From JAUZPB01 sp037140715 (GTDB taxonomy: Bacteria; Bacteroidota; Ignavibacteria; Ignavibacteriales; SURF-24): DNA of 20,555 nucleotides. Positions within the stretch are counted from its first letter, which is position 1, and every line of letters begins with the position of its first letter. Shown one piece after another: positions 1 through 6,801 of this stretch. Location of the stretch: positions 1-20,555 of the forward strand of contig JBAXDX010000051.1 of the NCBI GenBank assembly GCA_037140715.1, in the 5' to 3' direction. Both the position numbers and the translations under genes were made by a program. The notes below the pieces were generated by a model. The model ran no database searches, was not told where the DNA came from, and saw nothing but the letters and a program-made list of their open reading frames with translations.

Positions 1-291
1 CTAATATATTTAACTGCTATATTTTATCCTCTGCCCTAACTTATTGAGATGTTACATATTTTTGTTTTAAGTTACTTAAATATATACAATCTCAGTCACT
101 TTTCATTTTTTTTATTTTAGTTTTTTAGGTTATATTTGTTCCTATATATGTCATATCTATTCCTGCGAATATTGCAACTGAAAGTATAAAAGTGATATTG
201 TATTGAGGGAATGCAACAATTACAGGAAAATGAAGTTTTCAATAGCGATAAGTAACAGAAATACCTGTTCCTTGTATTTTTTGACAATTGA
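1..291. other. Non-coding stretch downstream of the gene cluster
   Basis: This is AT-rich sequence after the last gene of the cluster. I see no convincing gene, RNA or strong terminator. On the minus strand just past the stop there are only weak inverted repeats, such as AAATAC/GTATTT around 259-280 and GAAAA/TTTTC around 226-240. Neither has a GC-rich stem. A short hydrophobic open frame of about 37 codons on the minus strand (roughly 118-230) has no start signal and is not called. Confidence 0.5.
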
Positions 292-951
292 TCATTGCTT
301 AATCTTAAGCATTTTGCTGTCCAATGTGTAATTAACGATTTCCGGGTTTTCGAGATTAACAAGAGTCCGAACAAATTGCTTTATTCTTTCGATAGACTCA
401 TTTATAATATAGAAGTCATCCTCGAACTTATCTATTTTCGGCGATTGTACTTCTTCCTGAAGACTTTTAAGAGACATGATAAGACTGCTTAACGGATTAT
501 TAATCTGGTGCCCGAGCGTACATGCCATTTCGACCAATGCTTTATTATGCTCAATTCTTTTTAATTCATTCTGCAGGTTATGGATTCTTATGCCTGAACG
601 TATGCGGGCTAAAAGTTCCTGGTTCTCAATCGGCTTTACGAGGAAGTCATCAGCACCGATATCAAGCCCCATAACCCTGTCTTTAAGTGAAGCACGGGCC
701 GTCAGCAGGATAAAATAGATTAGTTTATAATTATCATTTTTCTTAATGATGTTACACAGTTCAAGTCCGTCCATTACAGGCATAGTCCAGTCTGCAACAA
801 CGACCTTTGGCATATATTGTTCAATTATATTAAGGGCATCGAAACCGTTATTAGCTACTTTTACCTCATAATCATTCTTACTCAGAAGCCTTTCAAGGAT
901 AAACCGGGTATCTTCCTCGTCTTCGACAATTAAAATCCTGTCTTTATCCAT
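292..951 (-). CDS. Response regulator with C-terminal DHp (HisKA-like) domain and no ATPase domain
   Basis: This is a phosphotransfer protein of 219 residues. An N-terminal receiver domain (about 4-120) has the acidic pair after the first strand, phospho-acceptor D54, T84 and K106. A short helix leads to a DHp-like hairpin (about 135-200) with an H-box, LGHQINNPLSSL, whose His is H148. The protein ends about 70 residues after this His, so the HATPase_c domain of a kinase is absent and it cannot autophosphorylate alone. Phosphate could move between D54 and H148 or a partner; that is inference. I place the start at ATG 951, not GTG 957, because an AAGGTG ribosome binding site sits 3 nt before this ATG and overlaps both the GTG and the upstream stop. 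It is the last gene of the cluster, directly after a CheY-like gene. Its partner kinase is not in the window. Confidence 0.85.
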   Translation of the reverse strand: MDKDRILIVEDEEDTRFILERLLSKNDYEVKVANNGFDALNIIEQYMPKVVVADWTMPVMDGLELCNIIKKNDNYKLIYFILLTARASLKDRVMGLDIGADDFLVKPIENQELLARIRSGIRIHNLQNELKRIEHNKALVEMACTLGHQINNPLSSLIMSLKSLQEEVQSPKIDKFEDDFYIINESIERIKQFVRTLVNLENPEIVNYTLDSKMLKIKQ

Positions 952-958
952 ATTCACC

Positions 959-1357
959 TTAATGTTTAATAATCAGGTTATTTACTTTATTAAGCAAATC
1001 GTTATAGTCAAGGATAGGCTTAACAATATAATCATTAGCAAGACTTTCTTCAAAGTAGTTATTCGGACCAATATTTTTCTGGTAAGCTGTTACAAGAAGG
1101 ACGGGGACTTTGGATAAACTTGCATTTTGTTTAATAAAGCGGGAAAGTATAACGCCGTCAACCTTTTCCCCCTTCATATAAGTATTCTTTAGGTTAATGT
1201 CCATAATAACCAGTCCAGCGAAATCCTCAGCCAATATTTCCATTAATTTATCGCCATCCTCCATTGTAATGGTCTTATATTTTGTCTTGGAAAAGAGGTA
1301 TTTATAAAATTCCTGAGTAAACGGATCATCTTCAACAATAATAATATGTTTATCCAT
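959..1357 (-). CDS. Single-domain response regulator (CheY-like)
   Basis: This stand-alone receiver domain has 132 residues and no output domain. The acidic pocket is E9/D10/D11, the phospho-acceptor is D53 in LVIMDINL, and T90 and K113 (VKP) complete the site. A short insertion follows the acceptor strand (NTYMKGEKVDG, about 58-68), making the loop longer than in chemotaxis CheY, so binding to FliM cannot be assumed. It overlaps the end of the second motB by 8 nt, and the next gene begins 7 nt after its stop, which implies translational coupling. It probably relays phosphate between the REC-Hpt and REC-DHp proteins of this module, or binds the motor; both are inferences from position. Confidence 0.85.
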   Translation of the reverse strand: MDKHIIIVEDDPFTQEFYKYLFSKTKYKTITMEDGDKLMEILAEDFAGLVIMDINLKNTYMKGEKVDGVILSRFIKQNASLSKVPVLLVTAYQKNIGPNNYFEESLANDYIVKPILDYNDLLNKVNNLIIKH

Positions 1358-2150
1358 TTTTTTTTCCGCTATATTTTACAATTATACTAATTCTTCTATT
1401 TCTAACATCATAAGGATCCTCGGTATTTTTGAGCTGAGTATCTGCATAGCCACGCACTTCATCAATCTGGTTCTGGTTCATACCGCCAAATGTTAGTGCG
1501 CGTCTGGCTGAATTTGCCCGTTCAGCGCTAAGTTCAAAGTTAGTATAACCAAGTCCGTTTCCGCTATAAGGACGTGCATCCGTATGGCCTTCAACCACAA
1601 CAGAATTTGTCAGTTTGGATAAACCAAACCCAATTTTCTCGATTAAATGTTTTGCCTTTCCTTTGAGTTCAGAGGTTCCGACCTCAAAAAATATTTCCTT
1701 AAAACTATCGACAACTTCAATTTTTAATCCCTCTTCAACAATCTGAACCTGAATTTGATCGGCAAGTCCCTTAAATTCTGGTGTATTCTTTATTTCCTGA
1801 ATAATTGACGTGCCCATTTTGGCAAGTTTTTCCTTCTCTCTTTCTTTAAACTCCATTTCAGACTTAACATCAATTGGTGCTTTAATATTCATATCCATTA
1901 TCGAGGGACCCTTACCGTTCATAAGTCCCTTACTTTTATTTATATTAAAACCAGCAGGATCCTTAAAATAACCCGATACTGTTTCCTTTACTTCCTTGCT
2001 CTGTCCAAGAATCCATAGCACAATGAACAAAGCCATCATTGCAGTAACAAAATCAGCATAAGCTACTTTCCAGGCTCCGCCATGGCCGCCAGCGTGCCCC
2101 TTCTTTTTCTTCTGAATAATTATCGGTCCGCTACCTTCGCCTAAGCCCAT
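1350..2150 (-). CDS. motB: Flagellar stator protein MotB (second copy)
   Basis: This is an inner-membrane stator subunit that anchors MotA to peptidoglycan and carries the ion-binding Asp. It has 266 residues. A basic, Gly/His-rich N-terminus precedes one membrane helix (about 28-50) with the WKVAYADFVTAMMA motif, D33 being the conserved ion-binding residue. This is the form seen in E. coli-type proton-driven MotB. An OmpA-like peptidoglycan-binding domain fills about 150-255, with VEGHTDARPYSG and LSAERANSARR as its signature. The start codon abuts the motA stop (TAA-ATG). It differs clearly from the first MotB in this window (longer linker, different helix), so the two pairs are divergent stators and not a recent duplication. 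The coupling ion is not proven. Confidence 0.93.
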   Translation of the reverse strand: MGLGEGSGPIIIQKKKKGHAGGHGGAWKVAYADFVTAMMALFIVLWILGQSKEVKETVSGYFKDPAGFNINKSKGLMNGKGPSIMDMNIKAPIDVKSEMEFKEREKEKLAKMGTSIIQEIKNTPEFKGLADQIQVQIVEEGLKIEVVDSFKEIFFEVGTSELKGKAKHLIEKIGFGLSKLTNSVVVEGHTDARPYSGNGLGYTNFELSAERANSARRALTFGGMNQNQIDEVRGYADTQLKNTEDPYDVRNRRISIIVKYSGKKNG

Positions 2151-3002
2151 TTATTTCCCTCTGATATAGCTTTCTAATTCTTGAAATGTTGGACGATGAT
2201 CCGAAAAAATGGTTCTCCTCGCTATTTCAACGGCAATAATAGGAGGGTTTCCCTTGGCATAAGCCACGATACAAGCCTTAATAGTTTCAAGGTCTCTAAT
2301 TGCATGTTCAAGGTTATGCTCAATATTTGTGGCAAGAGGCCCGACAAAACCGTAAGAAGCAAGTACGCCAAGGAAAGTTCCGACAAGAGCTGCAGCAACG
2401 TGATGTCCTACTTTTTCAGGTCCGTCATTAATAGCGCCCATTGTAACGATAATACCAAGCACAGCCGCAACAATCCCGAGTCCGGGAAGAGCGTCACCAG
2501 TTTTTGCTAAAGTAGCGGCTACTGGTTTTTGTTCCATTTCAAAGGTCTCAATTTCGGTATCAAGAAGGGCTTCGATTTCATGTGGAGGGACACCACCACT
2601 AAGCATAACCTTCATTGTATCGCAAAAAAAGCTTTTAGCAACGCCGTCATTAATAAATCTCTTGTTACGGGATAAAATATCGCTGGCATCAGGATTTTCA
2701 ATATGTTTTTCGATAGCAATAAGTCCGTCCCTCTGTGCCACAAGAAAAAGATCATTAAATGCCTTTAATAGCTCAAGGTAGTCAGACTTATGGCTACTCT
2801 TATATGTAATTGCAGCAGGAATGGCTACTATAATTTTCTTTATCAATGAAAGCGGGGCAGTAATCAATAAACTACCTATGGTCGCCCCCCCGATGGTAAT
2901 AAATTCCGACCACTGAAGAAGCAACAACGGATTACCTCCAGCCATCATAAAACCAATCAGCACACCAGCGATTACAACAACTGAGCCTATAATAATGAAC
3001 AT
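2151..3002 (-). CDS. motA: Flagellar stator protein MotA (second copy)
   Basis: This is the channel-forming stator subunit, 283 residues long, matching the long E. coli-type MotA. Membrane helices lie near 4-22, 33-53, 172-192 and 202-222, with a large cytoplasmic loop (about 60-160) that contacts FliG. The conserved prolines are present as P174 (in PGLGIVAAVLG) and P222 (in FVGPLA). The ATG overlaps the stop of the upstream REC-Hpt gene by one base (TAATG), and motB follows directly. Its position among response-regulator genes suggests that use of this stator is linked to a phosphorelay, which is an inference. Confidence 0.93.
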   Translation of the reverse strand: MFIIIGSVVVIAGVLIGFMMAGGNPLLLLQWSEFITIGGATIGSLLITAPLSLIKKIIVAIPAAITYKSSHKSDYLELLKAFNDLFLVAQRDGLIAIEKHIENPDASDILSRNKRFINDGVAKSFFCDTMKVMLSGGVPPHEIEALLDTEIETFEMEQKPVAATLAKTGDALPGLGIVAAVLGIIVTMGAINDGPEKVGHHVAAALVGTFLGVLASYGFVGPLATNIEHNLEHAIRDLETIKACIVAYAKGNPPIIAVEIARRTIFSDHRPTFQELESYIRGK

Positions 3003-3730
3003 TAATGTTTGCCTGGTATTAAATTAATACTTTCGATCTCACGTACAAGATTGAATATCTGCTCACACTTGCTCCCAATAAACGACCAGTCGAAATCACC
3101 TTTAATTAATTGGTCCTCTATCTCACCGCTAAGCTCCGTAAGCTCCTGAAAGCCAATAGTTCCACCATTACCCCTTAATTCATGCACTACAATTTTAAGG
3201 GTGCCATTATTTTTGGCTTCCAATGCTGACTGCATCCGTTGCTTTCTATCAGGGAAACTATTAATAAAGAAACTGATAAGGTTTTTCTGAATTTCCAATT
3301 TCTCATTATCAGAGATTGTCTTCTTCTTTTTGGACTTAGAAAGAGCATCACTTCCCAAAATTTCGTTTACATACTTAATAATCATTTCTTTCTGAAGCGG
3401 TTTGGATAATACTCTTTCAGCCCCACCTTCAATTGCGGCCAATACATTTCGTCTGTCTGTATTGGCACTAATGACAATAATTGGAATATGTTTCAGATTA
3501 TCAAGTACTTTTACCACCTGAAGCATCTTCAATCCGTCAAAATTCGGCATCATTAGGTCAAGAAAAATAAGATTCGGTTTAAATTCTGCTGCTTTCTGTA
3601 ATCCTTCCAAACCATCAAGACATGTCATTACATCAAAGTTGTAATCTTCAAAAAAAGTCTTAAGTGCATGACGTATGATATCAGAATCATCAACTACCAA
3701 GACCCTGACCTTATCTGATTGTTCGTTCAT
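3002..3730 (-). CDS. Response regulator with C-terminal Hpt domain
   Basis: This two-domain phosphorelay protein has 242 residues. The receiver domain (about 7-126) has D14/D15, acceptor D58 in LIFLDLMMP, S88 in the Thr/Ser position and K110 in SKP. A lysine-rich linker (about 131-137) leads to an Hpt-like helical domain (about 145-235) with the motif VVHELRGNGGTIGF; the phosphorylatable His is H183. Hpt domains accept phosphate from, or pass it to, receiver domains and do not use ATP. The ATG overlaps the csrA stop by 4 nt (ATGA), and the stop overlaps the next motA by 1 nt. This links CsrA, the phosphorelay and the second stator in one transcript. The partner kinase is unknown. Confidence 0.88.
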   Translation of the reverse strand: MNEQSDKVRVLVVDDSDIIRHALKTFFEDYNFDVMTCLDGLEGLQKAAEFKPNLIFLDLMMPNFDGLKMLQVVKVLDNLKHIPIIVISANTDRRNVLAAIEGGAERVLSKPLQKEMIIKYVNEILGSDALSKSKKKKTISDNEKLEIQKNLISFFINSFPDRKQRMQSALEAKNNGTLKIVVHELRGNGGTIGFQELTELSGEIEDQLIKGDFDWSFIGSKCEQIFNLVREIESINLIPGKH

Positions 3731-3969
3731 TTTTTAATCTTGTTTACTTTAAATTTTAATATATCTTTTATTATTATTTGCTTACTGCTTGCTGAGGCTG
3801 CAATTGTATTTTCCTTAATTTTTTCATAAACTTCACTACGCAGAATTTTAACATTGTTGGGCGCAATGATACCAAGTTTTACAGTATTTTCAGATATCGA
3901 CACAATCTTTACAATAATATCGGCATTAATCCTTATTTCCTCGTCCAATTTTCTCGACAAAACTAACAC
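3727..3969 (-). CDS. csrA: Carbon storage regulator CsrA, translational repressor
   Basis: CsrA is a dimeric RNA-binding protein that blocks ribosome binding sites of target mRNAs, typically flagellin mRNA when the neighbour is fliW. The N-terminal 50 residues fit the family: MLVLSRKLDEEIRI at the start, then LGIIAP, and R44 in LRSEVYEKI, the key RNA-contact residue. The protein has 80 residues, about 20 more than E. coli CsrA; the extra C-terminal part is Lys/Ile-rich. I choose the GTG start at 3969 because the family begins exactly there and a strong purine-rich site (AGGGGG) lies about 6 nt upstream. fliW lies 13 nt upstream, and the csrA stop overlaps the next gene by 4 nt. Confidence 0.95.
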   Translation of the reverse strand: MLVLSRKLDEEIRINADIIVKIVSISENTVKLGIIAPNNVKILRSEVYEKIKENTIAASASSKQIIIKDILKFKVNKIKK

Positions 3970-3982
3970 ATATGCCCCCTAC

Positions 3983-4366
3983 CTAATTTTCTTTGAATAA
4001 AATATAATCAATAGGTCTGTCATCTTCATCTAAAATTTTTTGAAAACCACTTTTTTCATCCTGATTTATATATACAGGCGATTTAAGATTAATTGTAATT
4101 TTAAGCGGATCCTGGTTTAACATTACGATCCCGAAAGCTTCACCATCATTAAACTGAGGATACTCTTCCATTAGAATCCGTATTGAGCAAAGCGGGAAAA
4201 CAATTTCAGGCTCATCAACCGAAGTAAGCCATAAGAATAACTCATCTCCGGAATTAATAAGTAGATATTTTTTATACTCCTCAAAGCCAATGATACCATC
4301 TTTAAATTCAATGAGCATGCTTTCATCGAATTCAATTTCACCAAACTGACCAGTTGTTATTTTCAT
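3983..4366 (-). CDS. fliW: Flagellar assembly factor FliW
   Basis: FliW binds CsrA and flagellin. When flagellin is secreted, free FliW sequesters CsrA and lifts repression of flagellin translation (known from Bacillus and Campylobacter). The 127-residue length is normal for the family, and the N-terminal strand pattern plus IEFKDGIIGFEEYKKYLL and PEIVFPLCSIRI are recognisable. The segment IVMLNQDPLKITINLKSPV near residues 80-98 is also typical. The gene sits directly upstream of csrA, the classical pair. The ATG is preceded by an A-rich stretch (ATAAAAAA) rather than a Shine-Dalgarno site, so initiation may depend on coupling to motB, which ends 10 nt upstream. Confidence 0.95.
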   Translation of the reverse strand: MKITTGQFGEIEFDESMLIEFKDGIIGFEEYKKYLLINSGDELFLWLTSVDEPEIVFPLCSIRILMEEYPQFNDGEAFGIVMLNQDPLKITINLKSPVYINQDEKSGFQKILDEDDRPIDYILFKEN

Positions 4367-4376
4367 TTTTTTATGA

Positions 4377-5207
4377 TTATTTTTTCAAAATTACAATGTC
4401 GACACGTCTATTGTTACGCCTACCTTCAGGCGTAGTATTTGGAGCTACTGGTCTATACTCCGAAAATCCAACAATGGAAACCTTTTCTGGAGAAAGCCCT
4501 TCACTATTTATTAAATAATACGCGGTATTTAAAGCCCTTGAAACCGATAGATGCCAGTTCGAAGCATAAACCAGAGAACTGATAGGAACATTGTCGGTAT
4601 GACCTTCAACCCTAATATCATTTGTCCATGTTTTTATTAATGTTGCCAGACGTTTTAATATATCAGTTGAATTACTATTAATATCCGCGCTAGCCGAAGA
4701 AAAGAGAATATCATCGAGAATATGTACAGTTATTCCTCTTTCGTTTTCCTCAAGTTTTATCGAATTCTCAAGCCCGCTGTTATTAATCGTATTCTGCAAC
4801 TCATTTTTAAGCTGACTATGAACAGGGGTCTTTGCCTTGATATCAAACCGCTTGACAGGTAGATTTATAAGACTATTCGTTTGATCACTAATGCCAAAAA
4901 CACTACTTACTGCGCTCATCATTTTCTGATACTTAGTCAAGTCTACATTAGAAATAGCGTAAAGGATAATAAACAACCCCAGTAAAAGTGTGATAAGATC
5001 GGCATACGTAATTAAATACCGGTCCTTATCACCTTCTTCACTAAAAAAAGCCTCACTATTCTCTAAGAATCCATTATGCTTTCTTGCTGGCTTTGCGGTA
5101 GCATACTTACTAAACGAGCTTTCACTACCGAAGGTATCTCCCCGCTCTGGAGCGCCAATACTCCCTCCAGAGCTATCTCCATCATATGTTTTTCTTCTAA
5201 ATGACAC
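4377..5207 (-). CDS. motB: Flagellar stator protein MotB (first copy), start uncertain
   Basis: This is a peptidoglycan-anchored stator subunit. One membrane helix (about 65-86) carries the motif TYADLITLLLGLFIILYA, with D70 as the ion-binding residue; this form resembles Bacillus-type MotB more than the E. coli type. The OmpA-like domain (about 155-275) has VEGHTDNVPI and EGRRNNRRVDI. Counted from GTG 5207 the protein has 276 residues with an unusually long, Ser/Gly-rich cytoplasmic N-terminus that overlaps motA by 145 nt and has no visible ribosome binding site. There is no in-frame ATG before the helix. An in-frame ATT at 5159-5157 is preceded, 4 nt away, by a good GGAGG and would give 260 residues with a 97-nt overlap. 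Gene identity is sure; the start is not. Confidence 0.92.
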   Translation of the reverse strand: MSFRRKTYDGDSSGGSIGAPERGDTFGSESSFSKYATAKPARKHNGFLENSEAFFSEEGDKDRYLITYADLITLLLGLFIILYAISNVDLTKYQKMMSAVSSVFGISDQTNSLINLPVKRFDIKAKTPVHSQLKNELQNTINNSGLENSIKLEENERGITVHILDDILFSSASADINSNSTDILKRLATLIKTWTNDIRVEGHTDNVPISSLVYASNWHLSVSRALNTAYYLINSEGLSPEKVSIVGFSEYRPVAPNTTPEGRRNNRRVDIVILKK

Positions 5208-5842
5208 AGTTTTAATTTATCGCCTATTGGTAACCAGATAAGATTTGCGCTCAAAACGCCCCAAAGTGTGGCTATAAACGCCGAGGCAATACTATGAATT
5301 AAATTATTAGGATCACCCCCTGCATTTGCAAGCGTCATCACCAATCCCATTACGGTTCCTAATATACCCATCGTTGGGGCATACCCCCCCATTTTTGAGA
5401 AGATAAATATATAGGAAAAATGCCTTTCCTGCATAGCCTTCATTTCCGTATTTGCAATATTTTGAATTGATTCTTCATTTGTACCATCTACAACAAGACG
5501 AATCATTTTTTTTGGAAAAGCATAAACCAGCTTATCAAGCTGTTTTTCGAGTGAAAGAAGTCCCTCTTTCCTCGAAATAATTGAAAACTCAATGATCGTA
5601 TTAATAAGTGTAGTTATATCATAATTTTCCTTAAAATACGCTATTTTCATCAAAGTAAAAATCTTGCAGAATTTTTCAAAACCAAAACCAATAATCGTAC
5701 TAGCAAACGTCCCACCAAAGACAACCACAATGGGCGGGATCAAAAAAAGAGCACGAACTGAACCACCTTCGATTAAATAAGCTCCAAAGATACTTATAAT
5801 CCCTATAATTAACCCATTAATACCACCTAATTTTTTTAACAT
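5063..5842 (-). CDS. motA: Flagellar stator protein MotA (first copy)
   Basis: This stator channel subunit has 259 residues, the shorter MotP/PomA/Bacillus-like form. Membrane helices lie near 6-24, 31-53, 153-172 and 183-205. The helix-3 signature GGYAPTMGILGTVMGLV includes P156, and P205 closes helix 4 (IWLPIGDKL). RKEGLLSLE at 91-99 is typical of the cytoplasmic loop. The start overlaps the flgL stop (TAATG). The normal MotA C-terminus (ALEGVLALQSGE, then the last 30 residues) is encoded in the same DNA that encodes the N-terminus of MotB in another frame. The ion used cannot be read from the sequence with certainty. Confidence 0.93.
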   Translation of the reverse strand: MLKKLGGINGLIIGIISIFGAYLIEGGSVRALFLIPPIVVVFGGTFASTIIGFGFEKFCKIFTLMKIAYFKENYDITTLINTIIEFSIISRKEGLLSLEKQLDKLVYAFPKKMIRLVVDGTNEESIQNIANTEMKAMQERHFSYIFIFSKMGGYAPTMGILGTVMGLVMTLANAGGDPNNLIHSIASAFIATLWGVLSANLIWLPIGDKLKLCHLEEKHMMEIALEGVLALQSGEIPSVVKARLVSMLPQSQQESIMDS

Positions 5843-6798
5843 TATAAATAATTCAACAATGACTTTGGTAATATCATTGATGACATTTTATAGGAAAGGT
5901 CCAAATTAGACTGGTAGTTCTGTAGATTCATCACAGCCGAAGCAACATCAACATCCTTATCCTTTGACAACAAGGTTTTCAATTCAACCTGCTGGTTATT
6001 AAGCAGTTCAGTAGTAAAATCCATTCTATTCTGAACCTGTCCGGCTGTAGTCAACTTGTCTAAAACCTTCGTGTTAAAATCGTTGATTATTTTTGTATCA
6101 GCATCCGATGCTCTCTGTCCATTTTTAAAACCATCCCTTACTCTTACAAGAGTATTAAAAATATCGGTCTTAGTAACATCAGGTACCGGCGGATTTACAT
6201 TTGACGATGGCAAATTGCCAAAAAGCTCAGAGCCAGTAATATTAACTTTTTGGATAATATTTGTACTTATCCTAACATTCTGAATGCCATCCGTACTGAC
6301 ATTCTGCATAACAGGTGTAGTCTGTTGGTTTGTACTGGTATTAAGTACTGTCGTAGCACTAAAGTCGTATGGCTTTGTAGTAAAATCAGTTCCGCCGAAA
6401 ACATATTTGCCGTCAAACTGTGTGTTTGCTAAATCAAGCAACGATTTTAGACTCATATCTATCCGATCTGCAAATGATGACAAATTGTCCTTATTTACCG
6501 GATTATTTGCATTAGTCAATAAAATTGAAATATTCTGAACTTCAGTTTGAACAGATTCCATTGTACTGACGGTTGTTTGTAAAGATGCCCGGCTATTCGC
6601 AATATTTTGAACAAACATATCGCCATTGGAAATCTGGGTCTGCAATCTCAGAGCCCTTGACATGGCACTTGGCGAATCTGAAGGCTTGTTTAATTTGCTC
6701 CCTGTAGCAATCTGTCGCTGAGTAGTCTGTAACAGTTCTTTTGTATTGTTCATATTCAAAAGAAAACTGTTTGTCAACATTGTATCTGATATTCTCAT
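5842..6798 (-). CDS. flgL: Hook-filament junction protein FlgL (HAP3)
   Basis: FlgL is secreted by the flagellar export system and joins FlgK to the flagellin filament. It has 318 residues. The flagellin-like N-terminal helix begins MRISDTMLTNSF and has the pattern QIATGSKLNKPSDSPSAMSRAL; DLANTQFDGKYVFGGT (about 122-137) is diagnostic of FlgL. The C-terminal helix contains VDVASAVMNLQNYQSNLDLSYK, which packs on the N-terminal helix in the family. There is no signal peptide, as expected for a type III substrate. It follows flgK after 3 nt and precedes motA with a TAATG overlap. Confidence 0.96.
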   Translation of the reverse strand: MRISDTMLTNSFLLNMNNTKELLQTTQRQIATGSKLNKPSDSPSAMSRALRLQTQISNGDMFVQNIANSRASLQTTVSTMESVQTEVQNISILLTNANNPVNKDNLSSFADRIDMSLKSLLDLANTQFDGKYVFGGTDFTTKPYDFSATTVLNTSTNQQTTPVMQNVSTDGIQNVRISTNIIQKVNITGSELFGNLPSSNVNPPVPDVTKTDIFNTLVRVRDGFKNGQRASDADTKIINDFNTKVLDKLTTAGQVQNRMDFTTELLNNQQVELKTLLSKDKDVDVASAVMNLQNYQSNLDLSYKMSSMILPKSLLNYL

Positions 6799-6801
6799 AA
6801 A

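Noticed and set aside
118..230. Short hydrophobic minus-strand frame of about 37 codons downstream of the cluster
   Set aside because: It has no start codon or ribosome binding site and is short enough for chance in AT-rich DNA.
117..374. Minus-strand frame of 85 codons over the end of the last gene
   Set aside because: It overlaps the well-supported REC-DHp gene in another frame, is rich in Asn/Arg/Cys and has no family features.
951..957. GTG 957 as start of the REC-DHp gene
   Set aside because: The GTG lies inside the AAGGTG that serves as ribosome binding site for ATG 951.
2181..2510. Plus-strand frame of 109 codons opposite motA2
   Set aside because: It is antisense to a clear MotA and has a composition expected of a shadow frame.
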